A stretch of DNA of 64,000 bases from Euglena gracilis (lineage: Eukaryota > Euglenida > Euglenophyceae > Euglenales): assembly GCA_039621445.1 (NCBI GenBank), contig CP154954.1, positions 40,851,572 to 40,915,571 on the forward strand, in the 5' to 3' direction. Each line of letters begins with the position of its first letter. Within the stretch, counting starts at the first letter, position 1. The position numbers were made by a program, and so were the translations under genes. Positions 11,160 through 21,357 of the stretch are shown piece by piece. Below the pieces are notes generated by a model that had not been told where the DNA came from, ran no database searches, and saw only the letters and a program-made list of their open reading frames with translations.

Positions 11160-11560
11160 TCGGCTGCCGCTGGCGGCTTCAGCCAAAAATGCACCCCAAA
11201 AATTCCTGAAGTCCTCCCGACAGGAACCACCAAGAACCAGTCAACCAACCCGCGCAAGGAATTTGAACCCCAGAGGATCCCAGAAGGACAGTCATTTCAG
11301 AATTGTGGAAAGTTTTGAAGAAAGACATAAAGAATTGGGAATTTCAAAGCATTGACAATTGCAAAGAAACCAAGACATTGCTTTCCACCTTTTTTTTCCA
11401 ACCCACAAACAGCTAACCTGAACCAAATGTACTCGCCCACCGCGTAGCAGGTTTGTTTGTGCTCTGCTGTTTGCTACCAAATAGGTGGGTTGGTTTTGTA
11501 TTTGTCCACCTATTTGATCTGGAAGTTGGGAAATTGGAAAAAAAATGGTGACAAAAAAAA
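11160..11560 (-). repeat. 400-bp dispersed repeat, copy 1 (possibly SINE-like)
   Basis: Nearly the same sequence occurs at 16,915-17,330 in the same orientation, from TGTCGGCTGCCGCTGGCGG through ACCAAGAACCAGTC, AGACATAAAGAATTGGGAA and GTACTCGCCCACCGCGTAG to TTGTCCACCTATTTG. On the minus strand it contains GGGGTTCAAATTCC, close to a pol III B-box. No A-box was convincingly placed, so the SINE reading is tentative. Confidence 0.6.
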
Positions 11561-11736
11561 GATCCTACGCGGGGCAACTAGGGACCCCGGGTCGGGGGGG
11601 GGGCACTCCTCACCCCCACCTGTTGTTTAAAACGGAGCCCAATTTCAGAAAGGCCCTGGCCTGAGCCCACCAGGGGCGGAAAACAGTGGTTGCAGCCCCG
11701 GAGGCCCCCGCAGGCAAGAGTCCCGAACCACCAACA

Positions 11737-11749
11737 TGGTAAGCAGAGG
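11737..11749 (+). promoter_or_regulatory. Candidate primer-binding site
   Basis: TGGTAAGCAGAGG follows a CA directly (11,735-11,736), as at an LTR/PBS junction. A gag-like frame starts about 350 bp downstream at 12,097. It differs by one inserted base from the PBS of the Ty3 element at 19,803. The LTR that should precede it was not delimited. Confidence 0.35.
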
Positions 11750-12096
11750 TGTATTTGCCAACTACGTTGGCAAAGAAATTTTCAGCTCAGCATCCCAATC
11801 CTTGGGAATTTAAATCTGTGAGGGCCAAACTGAGGAACAAAGAAAAATGGAGGCTGAAATCCTAGCTTATCGGATGGATTTTTAAAGGAACGATGTGAAA
11901 AAGCCATTGGGCATTCTCGTGGCCCCGAATCAACTTGTCCATATCAATCTCGTGGGGATAACTGTTTTTTTCTTCTTTAAAAACTTCAGGGGAAAGCCTA
12001 ACTAGTTCACTGCCAGACCAGGGGAAAAGGGAGGCCACCCATGCAATGGTTGAATCCTCCCACTAGTGTCAAATTGACTGTGAAACGGAAAGGGAG

Positions 12097-12920
12097 GTGG
12101 ATCCTGCCAAGTTATGCGAAACGGAGGATTGTTTAATCGAATCACGGTGGGTACCAACCAGAAAGCAGAATTTTGGGGACAATCGAGAACCTGAAGTTAA
12201 ATCAGAATGTTTTGAACCCTGTCCAAATGTTTTGCACTTGAAAGGTGTGGCTTGTTTGACCCCTGGATGTCGTTTCAATCCCCAATCTTCTTCTGTGTGG
12301 TATGCATCTGAATCTTGGGAGGTCGGCGCAAAATCAGCACAAGGTCACGAAAGTGCAGATATTTCAGAAGTCACAGAATCTAAAACTTCTTATGACCCTT
12401 GGGATGAGTGTTTGAAGGAGGTATCACAGAATTATTTTCGAACACTTCTTCTCAGCATGAGAGACTGACGAAACTGGTGGATCTTCCCAGCCAAAGCCAC
12501 AGTGAGTCCAGCCACTTGGAGGGACGGATTGCTCAAACTGAAACCCGTCTGAGAATTTTGGCAGATGTATTTCATGAACTTTTCGCAGGAACTTGCAGTG
12601 AAATTGAAAACCTTTTTTCTGAAAGCATCCAGTCCTTGTGCCAGAAAGGCGAGGCTCCGTCAAAACGGCAGGACAGTGAAGAAAAGATTTCGGAAGAAAT
12701 TTTTCGTGATGAATTGCAGACACAGTTGAAAACTTTTGAATTGCAAATCCCTAAAATGTTGCAAGTCAGTGAAAAAAAAATGTCAAGTGCAGAAAATGTT
12801 GTCTCTAAAAACCTCAGATCTGAACATCATGCAAATTTGCAACCATGTGAAGTTTCCCTTGCAAAATCTTCTTCCGACTTGAGTGTGAGGCAAAGAAAAT
12901 GGATTTGTGCGAAAAAATAA
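12097..12920 (+). pseudogene. Gag-like N-terminal region with coiled coil, one frameshift
   Basis: An ATG at 12,097 opens a 123-codon frame (…DPWDECLKEVSQNYF). At about 12,420-12,450 the sensible reading shifts frame into a charged, helical, Gln/Glu/Ser-rich segment (SQHERLTKLVDLPSQ, then ETRLRILADVFHELF, then EIFRDELQTQLKTFELQ) ending at 12,920. The layout, an acidic N-terminus then a coiled coil about 350 bp after a PBS-like site, matches the Gag N-terminus of the Ty3 element. No capsid or zinc knuckle follows. The gag reading is inference from position and composition. Confidence 0.4.
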
Positions 12921-14490
12921 GGAGGTACGGAAAAAACCGTTGGAATAAATTCTCTTGGAGACCTTCGTGGCCCAGCAATAATTTCTGGTTTCCTGATTGG
13001 TAGGGTTGGGACTGGCCTGTGAATACTTGAAATGGATGGGGATGGTTTTCCCCATACCAGTGGTGGTGCCCTTCTTTAACTTCATTTTGCACAGCACAGG
13101 TTTTAACCAATCACACACGCAAATCAGCACAATCACAGAGGTTCGTGAGTCACAGTGTGTTTGTATCATGTTTTGTGCAAATCTGCTGTGTTTCTTTGTG
13201 CCAAAGATTCCGAGTTGGATTTTAATCTTGAACAAGATGTGGGATAATTCCTTTGCGACATCATATCCGCTGATGCAAAGAATCTGCAGCAGATTGACGG
13301 CATTTTCCTGCAGACTTTTCCTGGTTATTTGCCTGGCCCATCAACATTTTGTCCAGGAGTGGAAATCGCAGTTTACTGTTGGTTGTGAAACTTACTTTTA
13401 AGGGGGGGGGTGAATTTTCCACGAAATGTCAGAATCTAATACCCAAGAGACGTTCTTATGGACATACATGTTTGTGGCCCAGTGCATCATTCGGTTCCAC
13501 CACGAGTCTTGATGGTTTGAATCTTCAGGCTGGGACTGCTACGTACATTTCTCACAAAGTTTTTGTGTTTGATTCATTCATTTTTTGTGTTTGTTTTCAG
13601 TGTGGCTTCAGGTGGGCAGCCCAGTGTTTTTGGTGACTGAAAAATTTGAGGAAGAGAACCTCAACTTTACCACCGGTTGCCAAGTTGTGTCTTTTTGAGA
13701 GGCGCCAAGGAGGGGTACCGAGAGTGTTGTGTATTCTGGTAGGAATGAACACTCCTGTAGAAGCACGCTCAGAAGGGCCCAGGGTTCCGAATTTGTGTTA
13801 CGGTCGACCTGGGGATTTTTTTGTGACCAACCCACAGTTTTCAATTGATCAGTGACGAGGGGGAGAACATACACAGGGGTTGCTGTGTCCGCAACATCTC
13901 TTGTATAACCCCCAAGAAATGAAATCTCCTGGGAACAAAGTTGGGTGGTTGTGTTACTGAGTGCCCCAAAGAAATGACTCAGTTTTCAGTTTTCGGTTGT
14001 TTCTTGTCTCATACAGAGCTTTCAATACAGCCAAAAGGAAAGTTCCCAAAGGGGGAAAACCCAGGACTTGAGAAAGCACAGAAAACACGCGGAAAAGGTC
14101 AGTTGAACCCTTTTATTGTGCATTGGAGTGCGGTGCTGAATTTTTTATGAATCTGCGAGTCCTCACTGTTTATGACCAAAGACTGTGTTTTGTCGCTGAA
14201 CGTGTCTTTCTTGTTTTTGTTCTATGCTGTGCAGGTTTCACAAGTGCCAAGGAGTTCAAATGGAGGCATCAAACACGCCTGGGGTTCAAGATGACAACGT
14301 TGACATTGAACAACAACGAGACAACATTGAGCAGACATCTTTAACATTTTTTGAGTGCAGACATCGCTGTGGATTATCTGTGGATACATTATTTACAGTG
14401 GATACATTTTACACAAGTGCTGTGGAGTGAAGCTTAATGGCTGACCACACCCATGGGCAGATAGGGCGGCCTGGGACCAGAAATTTCGAC
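12921..14490. other. No gene recognised; splice-acceptor-like sites
   Basis: Contains short frames without recognisable motifs. Pyrimidine-rich stretches ending in CAG near 13,608 (GTGTTTGTTTTCAG) and 14,233 (TTCTATGCTGTGCAG) look like 3' splice sites, which would fit a host transcription unit leading to the exon-like segment at 14.5 kb. Confidence 0.3.
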
Positions 14491-14494
14491 CCTG

Positions 14495-14710
14495 ATGACC
14501 AGGATGATCAAGCGCACAACCTCTTGGGACCAGGACGACATCCGCTCCACGCTCCAGGCCGAGTGCTACCAGCTGTTGGCGCTGGCTCTCGTCTGGCAGA
14601 TGGCGCAAATGCTGCGCCCGAAGAACATCGTGCGCTTAAACTGCTCAGCCTCCCCAGTCAACAACCAGACGAGGCACTCTCCCCACAGCCTCACCGGTGG
14701 ACCATGGTAA
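14495..14710 (+). CDS. Candidate exon, unrecognised
   Basis: A 71-codon frame from ATG 14,495 with high third-position GC and an amphipathic helical composition (TLQAECYQLLALALVWQMAQ then LRPKNIVRLNC). It lies downstream of two acceptor-like sites and ends at TAA 14,708-14,710. A longer overlapping frame (14,437-15,222) has lower-complexity Pro/His-rich content and is less convincing. I do not recognise the protein. Confidence 0.3.
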   Translation: MTRMIKRTTSWDQDDIRSTLQAECYQLLALALVWQMAQMLRPKNIVRLNCSASPVNNQTRHSPHSLTGGPW

Positions 14711-16914
14711 CAGCTGCTGAAAGTCAAACCCGGAGTCTCGGACCGCTGCTGCATTTCCCCGATACCGATATTGTGATCAGCATTGATCACAATAAAACAT
14801 CCCCACCACTCGGTTACCCTGCCCGAGGGCAGCCATGCGCTCGGCCCATCTGTACTTTGCCACCCACCTCTCACGCGCGCTTCTCTGCACCTTGGGCCCC
14901 GGCCCTGCTGTACTTCTCTCCCTTGCCCGAGACACTCAAATCCAGTAGGCTGTGCCACTGGTCAGTGGATTCGGTTCGCCCACCACCGTTCCCATCGATC
15001 CCCGCTGACCACACCCAGCCTTGGGCAATGGCCCAATGCATGGTCAAGGCCAACGTGCCAGGCCCACAGGTTCGGCACAGAAACTGTGCTTTCCGCTTTC
15101 AGGTTTGGGTTGTTCAAAGCTGTGGTTTGCTGTTCTCTCTTCCTCGTGCAGTTAGTTGGGGCGGGGGGAGGATGTGCAAGCCATGGTTATTGTTGGTGAC
15201 TGACTGGTGGAATCAAAAATAACACAGTTGGAATTTTTTGACAGAATTTGGATACCCTGTGAGACGTTTGGGTAGGAGCTGGACTTCATCATTTAGTGAC
15301 TGTGACTGTTTTGGTCATACCCTGAAATGGATGAATTTTTAAACAGTTTTGATGAATTTTCCACTTTCCCTTTTCTTTTCGTGGAATCGGGATTCCGGTT
15401 TTGTAGCCAGGAGTTTTTAACCTGTGATCCTCCGGCACTGGATGACGTTCGGGATGGGGGTCAGTGTGAAGCCCATCCTTTGTGTATGGTGGTAGATTTC
15501 AGTTTCATTTCAGGGGATTTGGAAATTACGGCCCAGGTTTGTTTGTTTTTTTTTTGTTTGGAGGCCAAAGCCAGGTTTATGCCCCCCTGCCCTTTGCTGG
15601 GGGGGGGAATAACCTGGGCTGGAAAAATTGGATTTGAATTTTCGGCATTTTTAAGTTTGCCATGTTGTTCGACCCTCATGGCCCCGTGTGACTGGTGGGG
15701 GGCAGTTAATTTAAATTGGCCAGCCGGACTGGTTGATTTTTTTTGGCATCGGTGTTCGGTTGAGCCCAGGGTTGGGCTTGGATGACCTGGCCCATATGCA
15801 ACGGTATGCTGCTGGATTTTGTTTTTGTTGGTTTGATTGTTCTCGGTTGGACTTTGTTTGTTGGATGTGGCAGGTTGGAATTCTCGATTGGATTTTGTCG
15901 AGGGCTTTTGTGGGCCCTGGACTTGTTGGCTGGATTGTGAATTTTTGAGGATTTTTGTTGCTGGATAATTTTTATTCAAAGAGTTGCAAAAAACCTGGGA
16001 TTTTTATAATTTCCAAGGGGATGGAAAAAGCTTTGGATTTTGGATTCTCTGTTTTTTTAGATTCGGTTTGGATTGTGACTGTTTATCAAAGGCATTTCTT
16101 TCCCATGGAACACAGCTTAGAGACATCCGAACTCAGGGGGGAGGGGGCTGCACTGGATATGACCCCTCCTCCGTCCACAGGCCCTCGTGGGCACTGAAGA
16201 CCTGTGATATGGTTGCCGCGGGCCAATGTGAAGCCCTGTTTTCTTTGGGAATAAAAAATCCACCAGGCATGACAAGGAAGTGAGTGTGCATACGGATAAA
16301 ACACACCTGCACATGCACACGAACCCCTACACCCACTGTACACTATTCCATATAACCGCCTTACCCTCGCACCCTCACAGTCTTCGCCGTGTGCCTTTAT
16401 TCTCACCGAACTGCCCCAAATTGGGAAGGAATGCCTCGGTTTCCATTTTTCCACAAGAAATCTCTTTCTGAGGCACTGTTTGTCAAAGTCCCTGATTTTT
16501 TTGAAAACATCGAAATCGAATGAAGTCTCACACATGAATGCTGCCGAAAAAAAGAAAGCATTTTCACCAAGGGGTAGCGTGGGACTTAGGCCGTGTGGTT
16601 GAGTGCCCAGAGGTGGTTTTTTTCAGATTTTTTTTCAGACTTTGTGTTCAAAGACCCGTTCCCCATGGTGTCAGAGGACTGGGGGGGGGGGGGGGGCTGT
16701 TCCCGTGGACCTGATTTTTCAGAGTCCCTCCAGGTTCCGGATCTTATGGAAGGGGGGGGGAGTGTCTGACTCATAACACCGAAAGAAAAAAAATGCGACA
16801 AGACCCGTTTCAAAAAAAAATCAGAATTTTCGCCCCAACAAAAAACAACAACAAATTTTCTCTCGCAATTTTATTCGGGGACGGGGGGGGGCAGAAAAAC
16901 GTGTCCGACAAAAA
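14711..16914. other. No convincing gene
   Basis: Frames on both strands (for example 15,461-15,979 minus, Gln/Asn/Lys/Pro-rich) are not supported by motifs. A run of 16 G occurs at 16,681-16,696. Dinucleotide and homopolymer content is uneven, as in the rest of the window. Confidence 0.3.
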
Positions 16915-17330
16915 GTCTCAAGGAAGGGGGTGTCGGCTGCCGCTGGCGGCGGCAGCCAAAAATGAACAAAAAAATACTGAAATCCCCCCGGTAGGAACCA
17001 GCAAGAACCAGTCAAAAAACCCGCACAAGGAATTTGAACCCCAGGGAATCCCAGACGGACAGTCATTCGAGAATTGTGGAAAGATTTGAAGAAAGACATA
17101 AGGAATTGGGAATTTAAAAGAATTGACAATTGCAAAGAAACCAAGGCATTGCTTTCCACCTTTTTTTCCAACAAACAAACAGCTAACCTGAACCAAATGT
17201 ACTCGCCCACCGCATAGCAGGTTTGTTTGTGCCTTGCTGTTTGCTACGAAGTAGGTTGGTTGGTTTTGTATTTGTCCACCTATTTGCTCTGGAAGTTGGT
17301 AAATGGAAAAACACAAAAAAGGTGGCAAGA
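16915..17330 (-). repeat. 400-bp dispersed repeat, copy 2 (possibly SINE-like)
   Basis: Second copy of the repeat at 11,160-11,560. The B-box-like GGGGTTCAAATTCC is conserved on the minus strand. Differences are mostly substitutions and A-run length. Confidence 0.6.
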
Positions 17331-17606
17331 AAATGTTTTGCCTCCTCTGGGTGGATTTGCCTGGTTGCCCCGGCACACTCGTATTCCCTCAGAATGTTCT
17401 GGGCAGTCCTTATTTCTTGGGGAGTTTTGAAGGGAATTTTTAAGTACATCTGAGGGGTAGGGGAAGGTCTGCCATAACCCCCTCCCTTATCAGGTTTAAT
17501 ACCTCTCTGCTGGCTCCTGCTTTGACCCAATAGGAAATGCTGGCCTGCAGGGCCTTGTAAGCGGGCACCCCTGGGTGTAATGTGTCTGTGGATTACATAG
17601 GCCCCA

Positions 17607-18600
17607 TCACTGGGGTCCTTCACCTGGTTGCCCCAACACTGGGGCCACCTCTGGCTGCCCCATCACTGGGGCTACAGCTGGCCCTCCCATATGGCTTCCC
17701 AAAGACAGGCTTTCCCCCTGTTTTCGAATGATGGGGGAAGGTCTGTGTCTGCAGTGGGGAGGTACATAAAATGCTGGGCTGATTATCTTCTGGGGGGAGG
17801 GCTGTCTGAGCCAATCTTGGGCCTCCCCCCCCCAAGGGCTGTGTGGATGGTCTTGAATGTATTGGTATGTATTGGCCTTTTGGGCCATATGGCCTCCACT
17901 GGCCCTCAGGACTGCCTGGTCTCCATTGGCATTCTCCCCAGGACTTCTCTTGTCTCTTCTCTGTCCCCTGTCCTGGCATGGGCTTGCTGCCCCTGGGGAG
18001 TTTGTTTTTGACGGTGCTGGAGGGAAAGTTGGACAAACCTTTCCCGAATGGGATCTTTCAAGATTGGGATACTGGCTGTCATAGCCTTGTCCCTGGGCCC
18101 ACTGCCCTCTTAAAAGATGGCTGCCATAGCCTTGCCCCTGGGCCCACTGCCCTCTTGAATGATGCCTGCCATAGCCTTGAATCTGGGCCACAGGCCCTGT
18201 TGAATAATGGCTTCCATAGCCTTGATTTTGACTTGAATCCCTTGAATTTTTGATTTTTCTTGAAAGGCTGCCATAGCCCTTGCTTTGTCCCGTGGAAGGA
18301 GGGGAGCAGAGAAAAGGGGGTGGAGTCTGTTGGACCTGTGGTGAAACTCCCTTTCTGTCTTCTTGCCTTCCTGACCACATTTTTCCATGGTCCATGTCTA
18401 TCATCATGTTGAGTGGGGGTATTTCGAAGTATTTGATGTGGCGGTTGGTGGGGGGGTTGCGATGGCCACGGACTGATGTGCTGCTGCCGCCTCTCCAGCT
18501 TCTTCAGCTGCTGCTGTGTCACCACCTTCCCCAGATTCTGCTGCCCTCTGGGAAGTTCTTCGAAGTTCTTCTGGGCAGTCTGAAGTTCTTTGAAATTCAT
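17607..18600 (-). pseudogene. Gln/Gly/Tyr-rich repeat protein, possibly DIRS ORF1
   Basis: The minus strand opens with a helical charged segment (MNFKELQTAQKNFEEL, 18,600) in one frame. In another frame (18,407-17,607, 266 codons) it continues with about four degenerate repeats of a Gln-Gly-Tyr-Gly unit (QGYGSHYSTGPVAQ, QGYGRHHSRGQWAQ and so on, spaced about 18 residues). C-terminal Pro/Gly-rich repeats end in VAPVMGQPEVAPVLGQP. The composition recalls the ORF upstream of RT in the right-hand DIRS element (63,343-63,993), which also has Gly/Gln/His-rich and short tandem repeats. Gag-like function is inference; one frame change separates the two parts. Confidence 0.35.
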
Positions 18601-19092
18601 TATTCATGGAAGTCCAGATGTTGGTATTTGTCTTAGGAATTGCAATACTTCTGGGAATAATTCCATTTGAACTCGAAGAGGTGAATTCTTCGTCCAAGAA
18701 GTTGAAGGTCAGACAAAAGTTCGGTCCACCAGTTGACGAAAGTGATGGTCTTCGTGAACGGAAATACTCGCAAAATAATTCCAGTTGAACCGCTAGAAGT
18801 AAAATTATTTCTCCTTGAGGTCGAAGGGCAGAATTAGGAATCAGCCAACTCCGGCAACAAAAAGCAGTAAGAAGCACATCCCGCGCACGCACAAACACAC
18901 CAGAACAGAGCAGCCGGCAACGAAAGCAGGACCCCGCCATCCAGCAGTGTGGAGCCCGAATGGTCAGCAGAACAAGGCGGTGCGCGGAACAGCACGGTCT
19001 TGTTCGTCTTCATCGCCATCTTCGCCTTGCGCTTGGAGCGGCGCAAATACTCCCGAAAGGCACTCGGGGCCGTCGAGATCATGCCTGAAGGC
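18601..19092. other. Dispersed short repeat, no gene
   Basis: On the minus strand 18,845-18,880 reads CTTCTTACTGCTTTTTGTTG followed by CCGGAGTTGG, a motif that recurs at about 33,338-33,370 and 56,800-56,830 (plus strand). It marks a dispersed repeat family adjoining the 5' LTR of the Ty3 element. Confidence 0.4.
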
Positions 19093-19800
19093 CGTGAGTC
19101 AGGGGTGCTGAGTGCCCTTGTTAGTTAGCTAACCACACGCGCTAACCTTAAAAGTAAACCCAGGCGCCAACAGAACTAACCAGGTGACGTGACCCAACCA
19201 GGGGCCTACAGTTTCTATGATGAAACAATTAGGAAAATACCCTCCTAACGGAATATTAACCTCTGGCCACATTTTAACCACTGACTTTGCAACCCGTTCC
19301 ACAGGGATCTGTCACTACCCTGTCATTACTCAATCTGATTATCCATTTGCCATTGGCATATTTGGTTGAAGTTTCAAGTCAATTCAAGTTTGTCACGAAT
19401 TCATTGAAGTGGAAGTTGATTATCTGTTCAAGTATTGGTCTTGTAGTCTGAAGTGACGTCTGAAGCAGGAATTGTTGCTGCCGGTGTGCCTAAGAAGTTT
19501 CCCCTGTTCGCTGGCATCGAAGACTGCTCACTGACCACGACCTGCAATTTGAAGGCATTTCGCTGCTTTGAGCAATACCTACAGGTGTCTCCTACCCGAT
19601 TCGTGACCCTCCAAGGACCCACCACACCAACCCCAAAAAGGAAAAAGGTCTTTTCAAACCACAGGAAATGAAACAATTTTTAACAAGGGCCGCGCGGGGA
19701 ATTGAAATTCAACTGGGCAGGGTGATCGATCCTACGCTGGGACAGGGAAACCCCATGGACCTGGAACAAGCGGAGCAGCAAAAGGGGGTTATCCCGTACA
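19093..19800 (+). repeat. 5' LTR of the Ty3 element
   Basis: Matches 31,507-32,213 over its whole length, with roughly 25 differences counted by eye (about 96 % identity). The right copy starts TGTGAGTCAGG and the left copy CGTGAGTCAGG, so the first T appears mutated on the left. Both end in ...TTATCCCGTACA. The element's U3 signals were not identified. Confidence 0.9.
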
Positions 19801-19802
19801 AA

Positions 19803-19815
19803 TGGTAGCAGAGGG
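19803..19815 (+). promoter_or_regulatory. Primer-binding site for initiator tRNA-Met
   Basis: TGGTAGCAGAGGG lies two bases after the LTR end. Its first 12 bases are complementary to the 3' end CCUCUGCUACCA of animal-type initiator tRNA-Met, the commonest primer of Ty3 and TRIM elements. This is the strongest single hint about the tRNA repertoire of the host. Confidence 0.85.
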
Positions 19816-19818
19816 TTT

Positions 19819-21300
19819 TTGCCCATTTTCAGTTCCCCCGAAGGCGGCTGGACTGAACAACAGGAAAATACCACAGAACCACAGGCATCTGTCTCATCAG
19901 CCGTCGCTAGGTCGGCTGGTTCAGAGGCAGATGTCCATTTCAATGACCCAGCAACAGGAATCACAATGACAGAATTCACAATGACCGCCCCACAAAACTT
20001 GCAATGGAACCAGGAACCTGAACAATGGAAATACGACACAGAAACGACCACAGACATGGCCAGGACCCTGGGGTGCGACATCGACATTGCACAATTGTCG
20101 CAGATGACAATTGCAATGGTCGAAATGGAACAGGGTGGGGAACAGAACCCCAGGACACAGATTCAAGAGGAAACAGGACAACACAGTTCACGGACACCTA
20201 AGACGACGAACTGGGAGACATCTATCAAGACACACAGCCGCTGCAGCTGACATACCACCCAGAACCCAGAACGGACACTCATAACCAACTGTTGAGTCTG
20301 GAAGAGGCAAGGCAGAGCCCGAACGAAGACCGCTTCCAGGTCAACGGTGCAGGGGTGGATGAACCTGAGGCGGAATCAGAACATTACGACTGGTTCGCCG
20401 ACACAAACTGGTGGTCCAGTTTCGTACAAAACATGACGGAATTCCAGCATGATTTCCAAACTTTCAGGCGCGCCACTGAGTTTGTGAACCAGAAAACCAC
20501 AGAGGTGATTCAACGACTTCAAAACACCACGGAACTGCAGTAAAACGCTTGGAACAGCAGCTGATTACTCAGGGGGAACGGACAGAAGGGTTGGTGTGGC
20601 GAACAGAAGGCGGGTATGAAGAGCTGTCACAAACCTGGCCACGGTAACTGAAAACTTGGAGGTGATGGTGACAAATCAAAACAGACTGTACTGGGACACT
20701 TTGAGAACCTGGGAAAACAGATTCGGGACATGAAGGGGATGGCTGGGCTGCTGGACGAAAAAATAAACGGGTTCCAGGGTTTGCTGTAAGTGGCAGGGGG
20801 AAGCACACAGACCCAGGGGCAACACCTCATAGGGTTACTCGGCCAGCAGAAACGAAACGAGCAGGTGCTACAAGAACTGCAGATGCGGATGCAGGGGGTC
20901 GAGCAGACAATGGCTGGGTTGGCTGAAAGTCAACGGGAGGTGAAAATCACGGGGGACAGAAACAGAACGTCAGGTTGGGACTTTGGCAGGCAACTGTGAC
21001 GAGACGCTGAAAGAACTGAACCACAGGGTTCAACAAACACAAGAACATTTTAACAAGGCAGTTAAAGGCCTGAACGCAAGGGTAGAACAACTGTCCGAGG
21101 GAAAACACGACCAAACATTGGATCAGCGGATGATCACACTTTCACAGGAAATGACCACTTTGACAAGACGTTTGGACACCCTGGCCTCAAACGACGAAAA
21201 CAAAAGAAGATTTGACCGCCTGAACCAGGAAATGACTGGGCTGGGACACAAAGTGGAGGAATCGGCCCAGACCTTCAGGAGGGTACTGGGGTAATTCCAA
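19819..21300 (+). pseudogene. gag: Gag N-terminus: acidic segment and long coiled coil
   Basis: Starts just after the PBS in a Gln/Thr/Glu-rich frame (19,819-20,250), continues in another frame from about 20,170 (after a TAA at 20,199-20,201) as DDELGDIYQDTQ... to TTELQ at 20,543, then in shorter frames to 21,294. The heptad-like composition (for example TLSQEMTTLTRRLDTLASND and ELNHRVQQTQEHFNKAVK) predicts extended coiled coil, plausibly for Gag multimerisation. At least three frame changes break it. No ATG is clearly the start; the 19,819 codon is preceded by open sequence. Confidence 0.6.
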
Positions 21301-21357
21301 AAGTGGGTTTTCAAGACTGGGTCGCAGGAAGCCAGTGACCCGGCCAGGAGGATCGAC

